64,000 nucleotides of DNA from Opitutaceae bacterium EW11 (GCA_003054665.1 QAYY01000010.1:417933-481932), one strand, 5' to 3'. Numbered from the stretch's first letter, positions 24,932-34,728 are shown. Notes: generated from the sequence alone by a model not told the origin. Made by a program: numbers and translations.

Positions 24932-26302
24932 TCACTTCGCCGGCATGGGCGCCGGCCCGACCTCGTGTTTGCCTTTGGTCAGCACGGCAAATCGAAGGGC
25001 GAGAAAGACCGCTGCAAAAGCCAACCCAGCCGCCAGCCCGAACCAAACACCCACGGCACCGGCAGAGCCGCGCACGCCGAACCAGTATCCACTCGGCAGG
25101 GCGATCAGCCAATAAGCGACGAACGTAATTGCCGTAGGGATACGCACGTCGGTCAATCCGCGCAGGATGCCTGCCCCGATCACCTGCGTGCCATCGAATA
25201 CCTGAAAAACCGCCGCCACGATCAACAGGTTGGCGGCGAGTTCGACGACCACCGCGTCCTTGACGAACCAACCCGCAAGAACATCTCCCGCGGTGGCGAA
25301 GACCACCGCGAACAACGTCATGCAAACAAGTCCAGCTGCGAGGGCGGTAAGACCTATGGGCCGGAGCCGATCGTGCTCACCCGCGCCTGCCGCCTGCGCG
25401 ACGCGCATGCTCGCCGCAGAGGAAATCCCCAGCGTGAACATGAACGTCGTCGCGGCGCAGCTGAGTGCGATCTGGTGGGCGGCGAGCGAAACCGCGCCTA
25501 GCCAGCCCACGATGAGCGCCGCGACCGTGAACGCCCCTCCCTCGAACATCAGCTGACCTGCGGCCGGGACGCCGATTCGAAGCAGCTCGCGGAGATGGTC
25601 TCGGAGGAGCGCCCCACGCCACCGCGCCGGCCAGTACGGCCGCAGCTCCGTCTCGCGGTGAAGCCAGGCCACGAGCACGACCAGCGATAGAATGCGCGCC
25701 AGAAGCGTCGCAATTCCCGCGCCTGCCAAACCAAGCGCCGGCGAACCGAGTTTCCCGTAAATGAACACCCAGTTCAGAAACACGTTCAGCAGCACGCCAG
25801 CGGACATAATCGCCATCGGGATCCAGGGACGCCCCAGCGATTCCGCATATTGCCGAAATGCCTGGAAAACGAGCGCGGGAAGAAGCGATGCAACAATCAA
25901 GGCGTAATAGGGACCGGCCTCGGCGATGACCTCTGGCGGTTGGCCAAATCGGTGAAGCTGCATGCCCACAATCGCCAGGACGAGCATCTCGAGAAGACTG
26001 AAGATCGTTGCGATGAATACACCGTGTCGCAGCACCTCGCCTGCTTCTTGGGGCTCCTCGGCCCCGCGCGCCCGCGCCACGAGCACGGGGACCGCCGTCA
26101 ATAGCCCCGCGCCCAGGATGAAACCCATGCCGAAGACGCTGCCGACGAAGGCGGATGCGGCCAACGGCACGGTCCCTACCCGGCCGATCATCACGCTGTC
26201 GGTCACGTTGATCGCCATCTGGCTCAGTTGGCCGAAAATGATGGGGGCCGCCAACGCCAGCGTTGGGCGGAGCTCTCGCCAATATCGACGGTGCCGATCC
26301 AT
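24932..26302 (-). CDS. MATE-family multidrug/Na+ or H+ antiporter
   Basis: This 456-residue protein has twelve predicted membrane segments in two homologous halves, as in NorM/MATE transporters. Typical blocks are APIIFGQLSQMAINVTDSVM in helix 1 and IGVPAAGQLMFEGGAFTVAA in helix 7, followed by SLAAHQIALSCAATTFMFTL. It exports cationic compounds by exchange with Na+ or H+. ATG at 26302 gives the usual length; the frame is open to 26548 but that part is not MATE-like. It is divergent from the DMT gene at 26381. Confidence 0.88.
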   Translation of the reverse strand: MDRHRRYWRELRPTLALAAPIIFGQLSQMAINVTDSVMIGRVGTVPLAASAFVGSVFGMGFILGAGLLTAVPVLVARARGAEEPQEAGEVLRHGVFIATIFSLLEMLVLAIVGMQLHRFGQPPEVIAEAGPYYALIVASLLPALVFQAFRQYAESLGRPWIPMAIMSAGVLLNVFLNWVFIYGKLGSPALGLAGAGIATLLARILSLVVLVAWLHRETELRPYWPARWRGALLRDHLRELLRIGVPAAGQLMFEGGAFTVAALIVGWLGAVSLAAHQIALSCAATTFMFTLGISSAASMRVAQAAGAGEHDRLRPIGLTALAAGLVCMTLFAVVFATAGDVLAGWFVKDAVVVELAANLLIVAAVFQVFDGTQVIGAGILRGLTDVRIPTAITFVAYWLIALPSGYWFGVRGSAGAVGVWFGLAAGLAFAAVFLALRFAVLTKGKHEVGPAPMPAK

Positions 26303-26380
26303 CGCTCTTCCGTAAGGACCTGGCCGCACAAATACAGAAAAATCTCGGCCTGAGCGAACCAGTCGGCGTTCATTTCCGCC

Positions 26381-27274
26381 ATGACACCTGCCGCCCTCGC
26401 TCTCGTGCTGTTCGCGGCGGTGCTGCACGCGACCTGGAATTACTGGGCAAAACGCGCAGGCGGCGGACTCCCCTTCGTCTATCTCACGGGCCTGATGATC
26501 AACCTCGGCTATATCCCCGTGATAGCGGCCTATTGGCTGTGGAAACACCCGGTGCTCCCACCGTTGGCTCTGCTCGCGATCGCCGGCAGTGGCGTATTGA
26601 AGACTGGATACTCCTTGTTTCTCCAGCGGGGTTACCGAACCGGAGACTTCTCTTTGATCTATCCGCTGGCGCGGGGCACCGGCCCGCTCCTCTCAGCGCT
26701 GGGTGCGCTGGTCGTCTTTCACGAACGCCCGACCGCGCTCGCGCTCGCCGGAGGGCTGCTCATTGTCGTAAGCATCTTCTGGCTCGCCGGAGGCTACCAA
26801 TGGCTTCGGGCGGCGCTGCTGCGGCCCGCCGAACCCGGCGAGCGTGGGGTTGTGTCACGAGCCGCAACCTACGGTCTGATCACCGGCGTATTCATCGCTG
26901 GCTATACACTCTGGGACAAACGAGGCGTGGCCCAGTTGATGATCGCGCCGGTCCTTTTCGACGCAGGCACCGCGTTCACTCAGCTGCTGCTGCTTGCACC
27001 TTTCGCGTGGAAACGCCGGGACGAGGTCCGACGTGAATGGCGGGAGCACCGGTTCAACGCTTTCGTCATGGCGACGCTTTCGCCCGTGAGCTACATCCTC
27101 GTACTCACTGCGATGAGTTTCACCCCCGTCAGTTACATCGCGCCCGCACGCGAGGTCAGCATCCTGATAGGGATGGTTTTCGGCGCGCGGTTCTTGAAGG
27201 AAGCTGAAGCGCGCCGCCGGCTCTGGGCCGGCACCGGAATGGTCGCGGGGTTGGTCATGCTGGCTGCCGGATGA
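26381..27274 (+). CDS. EamA/DMT-superfamily transporter
   Basis: This 297-residue membrane protein has ten hydrophobic segments forming two EamA repeats; GTGPLLSALGALVVFHERPT in the first half and MSFTPVSYIAPAREVSILIG followed by GARFLKEAEA in the second are typical. Substrates of this group range from amino acids to metabolites and cannot be inferred. It is divergently transcribed from the MATE gene, with a 78-bp gap holding both promoters. Confidence 0.83.
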   Translation: MTPAALALVLFAAVLHATWNYWAKRAGGGLPFVYLTGLMINLGYIPVIAAYWLWKHPVLPPLALLAIAGSGVLKTGYSLFLQRGYRTGDFSLIYPLARGTGPLLSALGALVVFHERPTALALAGGLLIVVSIFWLAGGYQWLRAALLRPAEPGERGVVSRAATYGLITGVFIAGYTLWDKRGVAQLMIAPVLFDAGTAFTQLLLLAPFAWKRRDEVRREWREHRFNAFVMATLSPVSYILVLTAMSFTPVSYIAPAREVSILIGMVFGARFLKEAEARRRLWAGTGMVAGLVMLAAG

Positions 27275-27345
27275 CCGAATCCGACTCCAAGCGCTGCGAT
27301 GGGCGTCGCTTCTGACCGGACCCTGCGCCCTTGCTTCGAAGGCGG

Positions 27346-28596
27346 CTACTTCGTCAATTCGCTCTTGAATACCACGACATCAGACGGCCGGCTTGCGATG
27401 CCAGTGGCAGCTTCTGGAACGACGATTTTGAACTGCTGTGTGCGATTTCCAAGCACGGCTCCCGTGGAGTCCAGAAACGTCAGCGTTGCATCGTGTTCAC
27501 CCGGAGCCAACCGGAGAGCGCCAAAGCTCAAGTATTGCGGGAGACTATCCCACATGCGGGTGTCGGCCTCCGGCGTCGTCGCGGCAGAAGCCAGCTTGCT
27601 GATCAGGCCCACCGCGGCCAGCCCGAGGGCCGCCGTATCCGCGTCGCGCCCGCGACCGTACTGGGCGGTGCCAAGAGCGCCGACCAGCGCGACATCGCCG
27701 ATGGTGTCGGTCGTCTGTTTGAACACCGCTTTGTTTCCAAGAACGTGGTCCATCACGCGGCCGCCGCGAGTCGTCGCCTGATAATTAAGGTCGTCATAGG
27801 GTGGCAGGCGTACCGTTTGGCCGTCCACCCGCAGCTCGGCGGAAGTGACTTTCGACTTCTCGGTGTAGAACTTGAGGAACTCGCCGTATTCACCACCAGC
27901 ATACTTCTTCGGGCCCACGCCGTATTCGACGAATACGAAAACGTTCGCATTGCGGTCGTAATCCGGGAGGTAACCGAGGTGCTGCTGCTTGGCGTTCGCG
28001 CGGGCGCGGTTCAGAGCGTCGGAACCGTCTCCGGCCAGCTTCGCAGTAGCATAACCGTCGAGGTAATCCAGCAGCACCCAATCGCCCGCATACGTCTTGT
28101 CCGTCGTGTCGCTGTCGAGCAGCTGGGCGGTCCGAAACAAGGCGCGCGCATTGTCCGGCTCGCCGTCGTTCCAATACAAGATGCCGCGGTAGAAGTCCGC
28201 CATGATGCGCTCGTACGGCTCACCAATGAACGGCTTGTCCGACTCCTTCCGAAACATGCGCCGTGACTTGGCGGCTTCGGAATTGATGTTGCCAAAGTTG
28301 GCGGCGGCTTGGGCGAGCGCGTCATCCAACTTCGCTCGCGCTTCGTCGAGCGAACCGCGTCGGAGCGCCGTCGCGGCGACTCGGTATTCCCAAAGCACGC
28401 GGTCCTTCGGCAGGGCGACCGCGAGTTGCGCGTTCCCGTCGACAAGCGCGTCGCCGGTGAGCGCGATCTGGGGAGCGCTCGGGCCGCTGGCACATCCGGC
28501 GAGGGTCAGCAGAAGCGCCATGCCAGCGCTCGTCGCAAAAGCACGGCGAGAGAACCGATCGGCGATGGCGTGGCGGGAAGCACAAACGGGAATCAT
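27346..28596 (-). CDS. COG3014-type lipoprotein with helical repeats
   Basis: This 416-residue protein has a lipobox LTLAGC (acylated Cys35), placing it in the outer or inner membrane leaflet. Its helical region (60-215) contains TPR-like pairs (ALRRGSLDEARAKLDDALAQ, GILYWNDGEPDNARALFRTA), followed by a beta-rich domain. It resembles the COG3014 lipoproteins that sit beside lpoB and ycfL in some gammaproteobacteria, and here it ends the same cluster. The ATG at 28596 is preferred over 28638 because it sets the lipobox at a normal distance. Confidence 0.68.
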   Translation of the reverse strand: MIPVCASRHAIADRFSRRAFATSAGMALLLTLAGCASGPSAPQIALTGDALVDGNAQLAVALPKDRVLWEYRVAATALRRGSLDEARAKLDDALAQAAANFGNINSEAAKSRRMFRKESDKPFIGEPYERIMADFYRGILYWNDGEPDNARALFRTAQLLDSDTTDKTYAGDWVLLDYLDGYATAKLAGDGSDALNRARANAKQQHLGYLPDYDRNANVFVFVEYGVGPKKYAGGEYGEFLKFYTEKSKVTSAELRVDGQTVRLPPYDDLNYQATTRGGRVMDHVLGNKAVFKQTTDTIGDVALVGALGTAQYGRGRDADTAALGLAAVGLISKLASAATTPEADTRMWDSLPQYLSFGALRLAPGEHDATLTFLDSTGAVLGNRTQQFKIVVPEAATGIASRPSDVVVFKSELTK

Positions 28597-28693
28597 GAAA
28601 CGGCTAGAAATGAGGAACGCCGCCTGTTTTGACAACACGGCGGCGCGGTAGATTTTCGCGGGCGCAATCGGCCCCGCACGTGCAGCTGAGACC

Positions 28694-29683
28694 TTATTTC
28701 GCGGTCTGCGTCAGATCCTCCATCAGCGCAAGGGCCGTTGCTTCCGTGACGTCGCGCGCGTCGAACTGATTTGCGATGCGAGCGGCAAACCGGTCCTTCC
28801 CGAGGACGTCCGCAGCGCTGGCCTGACCCAGGATCGCCGAATCCGACAAGCGGATCGCCGTCATCTGGATGTCAGGCAGCGTCACCGTGCGATCACCGGA
28901 TACGGCAGGGACTGTCGCCGTGCGGCTCGATACCAGAACCTCGATCACGACGTCGGCAACCTTCGCCAAAGCTTCACGATCCCGACGAGCCGACTCGTTC
29001 GTGTCGGTTGTGAAGTGATCGATTGGCTTGTCGGCGATGAGCGATGAAGCGGTCTTCTGGTCGGCGAGCATGGCGCCGGCAATTCGGAACGGGCGGCCGG
29101 CAAGCGTTTCGATTTCGCGGACCGTGAGTTTATCCGCCAAAGTCGGAGCGGCTGCATCACCTGCCGCATAGGTGTTTTCGCCAGTGACCGTGGTGCTGCG
29201 GGACTCGGAGGAGCCTTTGCCAGGCCGCGTTTGAGCGCCATGCGGTTTTGCCGCGTCACCCTCGACCGTGACATTCACCTGGGTCTGGGGCGCTGCCGCA
29301 GTGGGCTCCGTCGCATTCGAGTCACGCTCGTAGGAGCTCTTCTGCTCCTTCACCGTGGTCTCGGTCTTTTCGTGGCGCCCGGTCAGCTTCATGCCGGAGT
29401 GCTCGTCCACCAAGTCGCGGTTAACGTAAAAGAGAAGCCTTGGTTTTCCGAGCTTCTCGTAGACGGCACGGAACGCGTCGACCACTTGGTTCGCCTTCTC
29501 CGGAGAAACGATCGTCGCAGCTTGGCCGTAGAGCTTCTGCTCATCGGAGGCCGGCTGCGGCGCTGGCTGCGCGGCAGCCTGCGATACCGGGACCGGCGGC
29601 TCGACCTTTTCGGAAGACTCGGCTGAACCGATGGCGCCGAGGCCCAGGGCCAGCGTGGAAACAAACAGGAAACGGGTTTTCAT
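28694..29683 (-). CDS. Exported protein of unknown function in the LpoB cluster
   Basis: This 329-residue protein has a signal peptide (1-21), an Ala/Pro-rich linker, a short conserved-looking block (KANQVVDAFRAVYEKLGKPR), a Ser/Thr-rich low-complexity stretch (about 100-185), and a C-terminal domain with alternating strands (VADVVIEVLVSSRTATV, LPDIQMTAIRL). The last part reminds me of the CsgG/LpoB fold, but I cannot confirm it. It sits between ycfL-like and COG3014-like genes and is probably co-transcribed. Confidence 0.6.
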   Translation of the reverse strand: MKTRFLFVSTLALGLGAIGSAESSEKVEPPVPVSQAAAQPAPQPASDEQKLYGQAATIVSPEKANQVVDAFRAVYEKLGKPRLLFYVNRDLVDEHSGMKLTGRHEKTETTVKEQKSSYERDSNATEPTAAAPQTQVNVTVEGDAAKPHGAQTRPGKGSSESRSTTVTGENTYAAGDAAAPTLADKLTVREIETLAGRPFRIAGAMLADQKTASSLIADKPIDHFTTDTNESARRDREALAKVADVVIEVLVSSRTATVPAVSGDRTVTLPDIQMTAIRLSDSAILGQASAADVLGKDRFAARIANQFDARDVTEATALALMEDLTQTAK

Positions 29684-29740
29684 GGCGAGGTTGCACCAGA
29701 GCGTCAGCGCTACCGGCGCGAAGTGGATTCCTGGATACGG

Positions 29741-30157
29741 TTACCGCGCTTGGCGGACGCGAACCGTGTATTTGCGGGCCTGCGGCGTCATCGCGGTGAA
29801 GCGAACCGTCTCCGTCGCGTTTTCCCCGAGGATCAGCGTCTGCCAGGGCGTTTCATCGCCGATCGAGAAGCCCTGTTCGTTTTTGAAGACGCAGCTGACC
29901 TGGACCTGAATGCGGCGGTTTTCGCGATTCTTGATGTTGGCGGCGACTTCAAGGCGTCCATCGCCGGTCATCCCCTCCTGGAGACCGGTGCAGGTGACGG
30001 AGTACTGAACATGCTTGTCCATCACGACAAATCGCTCGGTGCTCTCGAGCGTGTATTTCGTGGTGTCCTGCGGAAGAAACGGCCCCGGCTCCGTCTGGCA
30101 CCCGGCCAAAAGGCCGAGGACGACGGCGGCGAGTGTGAAAATGGCGGGTTTGTTCAT
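29741..30157 (-). CDS. YcfL/DUF1425-family lipoprotein
   Basis: This 138-residue lipoprotein (lipobox LLAGC, Cys20) has a single beta-sandwich-like domain: RLEVAANIKNRENRRIQVQV, an FKNEQGF strand, PWQTLILGENATETVRFTA. This is the YcfL pattern. In E. coli ycfL lies directly next to lpoB, and the same order is seen here (lpoB-like upstream by 45 bp). Function is not known; a role in cell-wall synthesis control is inferred from context. Confidence 0.75.
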   Translation of the reverse strand: MNKPAIFTLAAVVLGLLAGCQTEPGPFLPQDTTKYTLESTERFVVMDKHVQYSVTCTGLQEGMTGDGRLEVAANIKNRENRRIQVQVSCVFKNEQGFSIGDETPWQTLILGENATETVRFTAMTPQARKYTVRVRQAR

Positions 30158-30202
30158 GGTGTCGGTTCTGAAGACACGATGCGTTTGTGCGTGTTGCCCC
30201 TT

Positions 30203-30832
30203 TTACCGATAGGCGGCGTCTTCGAGGCCCTGCTTCTTCACCTCTGCCGAGTCTTCCCAGATGATATCGCTCGTACGGGCGTCGATCAGCTGGAAGCTAT
30301 AGAGGATATAATCGCTCACCCCTTGGCTCGTGCGAGTCGAGAGGCCCTGCAACTTGCCGGTGAGGAAGTAGTCCGCGCCTTTGAATTCAACCACGTTCGG
30401 ATCGCTGCTCGAGGTCACCGCACCGCTTTGCTTGAGCTGCTGCTCGCGTTCGAGTGCGGCCATGCGATCGCGCGCCAAGAACAGCACACGACCCGCAGCC
30501 TTCGAGTTCAGCTGCGTCCGGATGCGGGTAAGGAAAATGTCCTTGTTGATGGGAAAACGAGTTTCGTTGACCACCGGATCGAGGACGATGCGAGGCGTGC
30601 CTTTGGCGTTCGTGATCTGCGGGATTCCAAGAATGCTCCGCGCCATCTTGTCGGTCACGGCGACGAGGTCCTGGGATTCCATGCCCGTGCCGGCAACGAA
30701 GCCGCGTTCGTCGGGCTTCATCTCGGTCACCGGCACACCGGAGGGGTTTTGCACGCCCTGATTGGCGCAGCCGGAGAGCAACGCGGCGGCAGCACAGGCG
30801 CTGAAAACGAGAATTCGTACGTTTGTGTTCAT
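30203..30832 (-). CDS. LpoB-like penicillin-binding protein activator
   Basis: This 209-residue lipoprotein (lipobox LLSGC, Cys22) has the LpoB/COG3417 domain: KMARSILGIPQI, a PRIVLDPVVNETRFPINKDI strand-turn, ADYFLTGKLQGLS and YSFQLIDARTSDIIWE. In E. coli outer-membrane LpoB reaches through the peptidoglycan to stimulate PBP1b. Here the Pro-rich N-terminal tether is short, as in many non-enteric relatives. The neighbours YcfL and COG3014 support the assignment. Confidence 0.78.
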   Translation of the reverse strand: MNTNVRILVFSACAAAALLSGCANQGVQNPSGVPVTEMKPDERGFVAGTGMESQDLVAVTDKMARSILGIPQITNAKGTPRIVLDPVVNETRFPINKDIFLTRIRTQLNSKAAGRVLFLARDRMAALEREQQLKQSGAVTSSSDPNVVEFKGADYFLTGKLQGLSTRTSQGVSDYILYSFQLIDARTSDIIWEDSAEVKKQGLEDAAYR

Positions 30833-30849
30833 GGTGTAGGTAAAGCCAA

Positions 30850-30870
30850 ACGGGCCGTTGCCGGCCCCGT
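30850..30870 (-). terminator. Possible weak terminator hairpin between the glycine-zipper and lpoB-like genes
   Basis: ACGGG and CCCGT arms with inner CC/GG pairs enclose GTTGCC, with one bulged base. In the minus direction it is followed by TTTGG and not a real U-run, so partial termination at best. Confidence 0.35.
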
Positions 30871-30904
30871 CAGTAAACGAAGAGAACGCTGCTACGGTTC
30901 GGAA

Positions 30905-31537
30905 TCAGCGTCCGAACATCTTGTTCGCCGAACTCATCGGCGTCGTGCCGTAGTAGTTATTGATGATGGTAACGTTCTGCGGGTTGCTGTTCGTTGAAGC
31001 TTGGGGCTGAGCGTCGGCTTGGCTCGTGTTGTACTCCGCCGCCGGCGGTTGGGTGTAGACCACAGGGCGCTCTGCCGCGCGTTCCTCGGCCGCGCTATCC
31101 GCAATCGCACCCAGAAGCAGGCCTGCACCAGCGCCGATCGCGGCTCCATTCCAACCGTTGTGGCGACCGCCACCCCAGTTGTTGCCGATGATCGCGCCAG
31201 CAATACCACCGAGCAAGGCACCTCCAGCGGCGCGGCTGCCACCGCCAGTCGAGGAAACAGAATAGGAGGGGCCGTAACCGTAGTATCCGGCGCCGTAGGC
31301 CGGATAGTAGCTGTAGGGGTAGCCGTAAACCGCGCGATAGCTATAGGAGGGCCACCAGTAAGCAGGGCCGTAGCCGTAGCTTACGCCAACCCAAGACCGG
31401 CGGTGGCCGTAATCGTGATGGCGCCAGCCATGGCCGCCGTGGTCACCTCGGCTGACGTGGTGTGGATGGAACACCTGCGCACTCGCAGATGAGACGCCGA
31501 GGAGACACGCAACGCAGAGCGCGATGGAAACTTTCAT
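30905..31537 (-). CDS. Exported Tyr/Gly-rich glycine-zipper protein
   Basis: This 210-residue protein has a signal peptide (1-20), a His/Gly/Tyr-rich segment (22-90), and a glycine-zipper region (about 100-145: GGALLGGIAGAIIGNNWGGG, AAIGAGAGLLLGAIAD). A polar Gln/Asn tail ends in a hydrophobic patch NVTIINNYYG. Glycine zippers insert in or tether to membranes; the aromatic repeats recall surface or biofilm proteins. Function unknown. The ATG at 31537 opens directly into the signal peptide. Confidence 0.65.
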   Translation of the reverse strand: MKVSIALCVACLLGVSSASAQVFHPHHVSRGDHGGHGWRHHDYGHRRSWVGVSYGYGPAYWWPSYSYRAVYGYPYSYYPAYGAGYYGYGPSYSVSSTGGGSRAAGGALLGGIAGAIIGNNWGGGRHNGWNGAAIGAGAGLLLGAIADSAAEERAAERPVVYTQPPAAEYNTSQADAQPQASTNSNPQNVTIINNYYGTTPMSSANKMFGR

Positions 31538-31599
31538 GGTAAATGCAAGGTATGAGTGTGTACGACAGGACCACCCCCGCAAGGTTTCAGCCGCGTGGC

Positions 31600-34500
31600 T
31601 CACTTGGCCGGAACCACGGCAGGGACGGACCTCGCGTCGCTCGCATGCGCCGGCCGACGGGATAGGAAACGGTCCAAGTACACGTAAATGACGGGAGTTA
31701 TGTACAGAGTCAGCACCTGCGAGACGAGCAATCCACCGACGATCGCGAGGCCGAGCGGGCGCCTGGACTCGGCACCGGCACCAAGACCGAGCGCAATCGG
31801 AATGGCGCCAGCCAAAGCGGCAAACGATGTCATCATGATGGGCCGGAAGCGGACGATGCAGGCCTCGAAAATCGCCTTCTCGGCGGAGATTTGGCCCTTC
31901 GCACGGGCCGACATGGCGAAGTCGATCATCATGATGGCGTTCTTTTTCACGATGCCGATCAGCAGGATAATGCCCACGTAGCCCATGATATTCAGCTCTT
32001 CGCCGAAAGCCCAGAGAGTGAAGAGCGCACCGAAGCTCGCCGCGGGGAGCCCGGATAGAATCGTCAATGGATGAACGAAGTGTTCGTAGAGAATCCCGAG
32101 TACGATGTAGATCACGAGCACCGCGGCGACAAGGAGGAGGCCGATGCCGCGGGTCGAGGCAGCGAACGCCTGAGCCGAGCCGACGAAGCTGTAGTTCACC
32201 GTCTGAGGCAGCTCGCGGTTCGCAATCTCCTCGATGGCCGCGGTGGCATCGCCGAGCGACACACCTGCGCGAAGATTAAACGAAACGGTTACCGCCGGCA
32301 CTTGGCCCAAGTGCGCAACGCTGAGCGGCCCAACGTCTCTCCGAAGCGTCGCGACGGCATCGATGGGCACGAGTTTCCCATTTCGGGCTCGGAGGTAGAT
32401 CAACGAGAGCGCGTCCGCGTTCTGCTGAAACTCCGGCGCGACCTCCATGATGACGTAATACTGGTTCGTCGGGGTGTAGAGGGTGGATACTTGCCGGGAG
32501 CCAAAGGCGCTGTAGAGCGCATCCTCGATCTGTTGCGGAGTGATTCCCAACGCAGCGGCCCGATCGCGCTGGATCTCCACCCTCACCTGCGGGCTGGAGA
32601 TCTGCAGATCGGAGTTCACGTCGATGACCTGGGGCAGCGCTCGAATGCGGTCCTCCATGTCACGAGAAACGCGATACAGTTCGTTCAGGTCGGAGCTGAA
32701 AAACGAAACTTGATAAAGTGAGCGTGAAACCAAGCCGCCCAACCGGATTGCCGGCGGCACCTGCGGATAGGCCCGCACGCCGGGAACCGCCGCCAGCTGC
32801 TGACGTAACTGCTGGGTCACGACAAAGGCAGAGTTCCGCTCCTCCCGAGGTTTCAGTCGGACCATCATGCGGCCTGCGTTCGTCTGCGAACTCCCGCCAC
32901 CGCCGCCCACGGAGGACTGAAGCACAGCCACGGCCGGATGCCGCGCCACAATCTCGGCCAATGCCTGCTGGTGCTGGCTCATCTCCTGAAAAGAAACGTC
33001 CTGAGCGCCCTCCACCTGAACTGAAATCAGCCCTTGGTCGTCCGTTGGAATAAAGCCCTTCGGAAGCGCCTTGAACAACACCACCGTGAGCACCGCCATC
33101 GCGGCCGCCACTCCCACGGTGGCAGCGCGATGCCGCAAACATGCCTCGAGCGACCGCTCGTAGGAGCGCAGCATGAGATTGAAGCCTTTCTCGGTGAAAT
33201 CGTACAGCCGACCGTGCTTCTTCTGCCCATGACCGATCGTCGTTTTGAGAAAGCGGCTGCACAGCATCGGGGTAAGCGTCAATGAGACCACGCCCGAAAC
33301 CAGAATCGACGCTGTGATCGTCACCGCGAATTCGTGCAGAAGCCGTCCAAGAATCCCTCCCATGAACATCAGCGGAATGAAAACCGCGACGAGCGAGAGC
33401 GTCATCGAAAGGATGGTGAACCCGATTTCTTTCGATCCCTTCAGCGCCGCCTCGCGCACCGGCATCCCCTGCTCGATATGGCGAACGATGTTCTCGAGCA
33501 TCACGATGGCATCGTCGACGACGAACCCGACCGACAGCGTCAACGCCAGCAACGAAAGGTTGTCCACCGTGTAGTTGCAGAAATACATCACCATGAAGGT
33601 GCCAACCAGGGCCATCGGGATCGCGACGCTCGGGATCACCGTCGCCGATAGCGACCTCAGGAAGAGGAAGATCACCAGGACCACCAACGCGACCGAGAGC
33701 ATCAGCGTGAACTGGACGTCATGCACCGATTCGCGTACCGCAGCCGAGGAGTCGCGCAGGATCTCCAGACGCACCGACTGCGGCAGCTGAGCCTGGAACG
33801 ACGGCAGAATCGCTCGCACGCGATCCACCACCTCGACCGTATTGGTCCCAGGCTGCTTCTGCACGGCCAGCACGATCGCACGACTGCCCTGGCCGTTGAC
33901 GTAATACCAGCTGGCGACCCGGCGGTCCTGGACGCTGTCGATCACCTCGGCCAGCTCACCAAGCCGAACCGGCGCGCCGTTGCGATAGGCCACGATCAAG
34001 CGCCGAAACTCGGCTGCTTCGCTGAGCTGTCCGGTCGCCACCACCGTCATGGCTTGGTGCGGTCCATCGAGCAGCCCCGTCGGAAGATTGACGTTGTGGG
34101 ACGAAAGCGCGGTCTGGACTTCGTTGAGCGTCACTCCCCGCGCAGCAAGAAGCCGCGGATCGAGTCGAACGCGAACCGCGTATTTCTGCGCACCATACAC
34201 CATGACCTGCGCCACGCCGTCGATCGTGGAGATACGCTGCGAAAGCATCGTTTCGGCGTATTCATCGACTGTCGACAGCGGCAGCGTCGGCGAACTCAAG
34301 GAAAGGTAGATGACCGGCTGGTCGGCCGGATTCGTCTTTCTGAAGGACGGCGGAGCCGGCATGTCGTTGGGCAGCCGCCGCTGCACTGCCGCGATCGCCG
34401 CCTGCACGTCCTGCGCCGCACCGTCGATGTTTCTTTCCAGGGTAAACTGGAGGGTAATCTGGGTGCTGCCAAGGGTGCTGACCGAAGTCATCGAATCGAT

Positions 34501-34728
34501 GCCTGCAATCGTGGACAGCTGCTGCTCGAGCGGAGTCGCGACGGCGGATGCCATCGTCTCCGGCGTCGCGCCGGGCAAAGACGCGCTGACCTGAATGGTC
34601 GGGAAATCCACATTGGGCAGATCGCTGACCGGGAGAAGCCGGTACGCCATGGCGCCAAATACGAGCAACGCCGCCGTGAGCAGCGTCGTCATCACCGGTC
34701 GGCGAATACAAAGCTCCGGCAGATTCAT
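31600..34728 (-). CDS. RND multidrug efflux permease (HAE1, MdtB/C-like)
   Basis: This 1042-residue inner-membrane transporter has the full RND layout: TM1 at 12-30, periplasmic porter domain, TM2-6, second porter domain, TM8-12. The proton-relay pair Asp405-Asp406 in SVGFVVDDAIVM is intact, as is the TM10 Lys region in IGIVKKNAIMM. It moves drugs or lipophilic compounds out using the proton gradient with an adaptor and a TolC-type channel. Its ATG overlaps the adaptor gene stop by 4 bp (ATGA). No TolC-like gene is in the window. Confidence 0.93.
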   Translation of the reverse strand: MNLPELCIRRPVMTTLLTAALLVFGAMAYRLLPVSDLPNVDFPTIQVSASLPGATPETMASAVATPLEQQLSTIAGIDSMTSVSTLGSTQITLQFTLERNIDGAAQDVQAAIAAVQRRLPNDMPAPPSFRKTNPADQPVIYLSLSSPTLPLSTVDEYAETMLSQRISTIDGVAQVMVYGAQKYAVRVRLDPRLLAARGVTLNEVQTALSSHNVNLPTGLLDGPHQAMTVVATGQLSEAAEFRRLIVAYRNGAPVRLGELAEVIDSVQDRRVASWYYVNGQGSRAIVLAVQKQPGTNTVEVVDRVRAILPSFQAQLPQSVRLEILRDSSAAVRESVHDVQFTLMLSVALVVLVIFLFLRSLSATVIPSVAIPMALVGTFMVMYFCNYTVDNLSLLALTLSVGFVVDDAIVMLENIVRHIEQGMPVREAALKGSKEIGFTILSMTLSLVAVFIPLMFMGGILGRLLHEFAVTITASILVSGVVSLTLTPMLCSRFLKTTIGHGQKKHGRLYDFTEKGFNLMLRSYERSLEACLRHRAATVGVAAAMAVLTVVLFKALPKGFIPTDDQGLISVQVEGAQDVSFQEMSQHQQALAEIVARHPAVAVLQSSVGGGGGSSQTNAGRMMVRLKPREERNSAFVVTQQLRQQLAAVPGVRAYPQVPPAIRLGGLVSRSLYQVSFFSSDLNELYRVSRDMEDRIRALPQVIDVNSDLQISSPQVRVEIQRDRAAALGITPQQIEDALYSAFGSRQVSTLYTPTNQYYVIMEVAPEFQQNADALSLIYLRARNGKLVPIDAVATLRRDVGPLSVAHLGQVPAVTVSFNLRAGVSLGDATAAIEEIANRELPQTVNYSFVGSAQAFAASTRGIGLLLVAAVLVIYIVLGILYEHFVHPLTILSGLPAASFGALFTLWAFGEELNIMGYVGIILLIGIVKKNAIMMIDFAMSARAKGQISAEKAIFEACIVRFRPIMMTSFAALAGAIPIALGLGAGAESRRPLGLAIVGGLLVSQVLTLYITPVIYVYLDRFLSRRPAHASDARSVPAVVPAK

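Noticed and set aside
28619..28646. Hairpin CGCCGCC...GGCGGCG upstream of the COG3014-like gene, considered as a terminator
   Set aside because: The stem has a bulge and no T-run in the minus direction; it is too weak to separate the genes.
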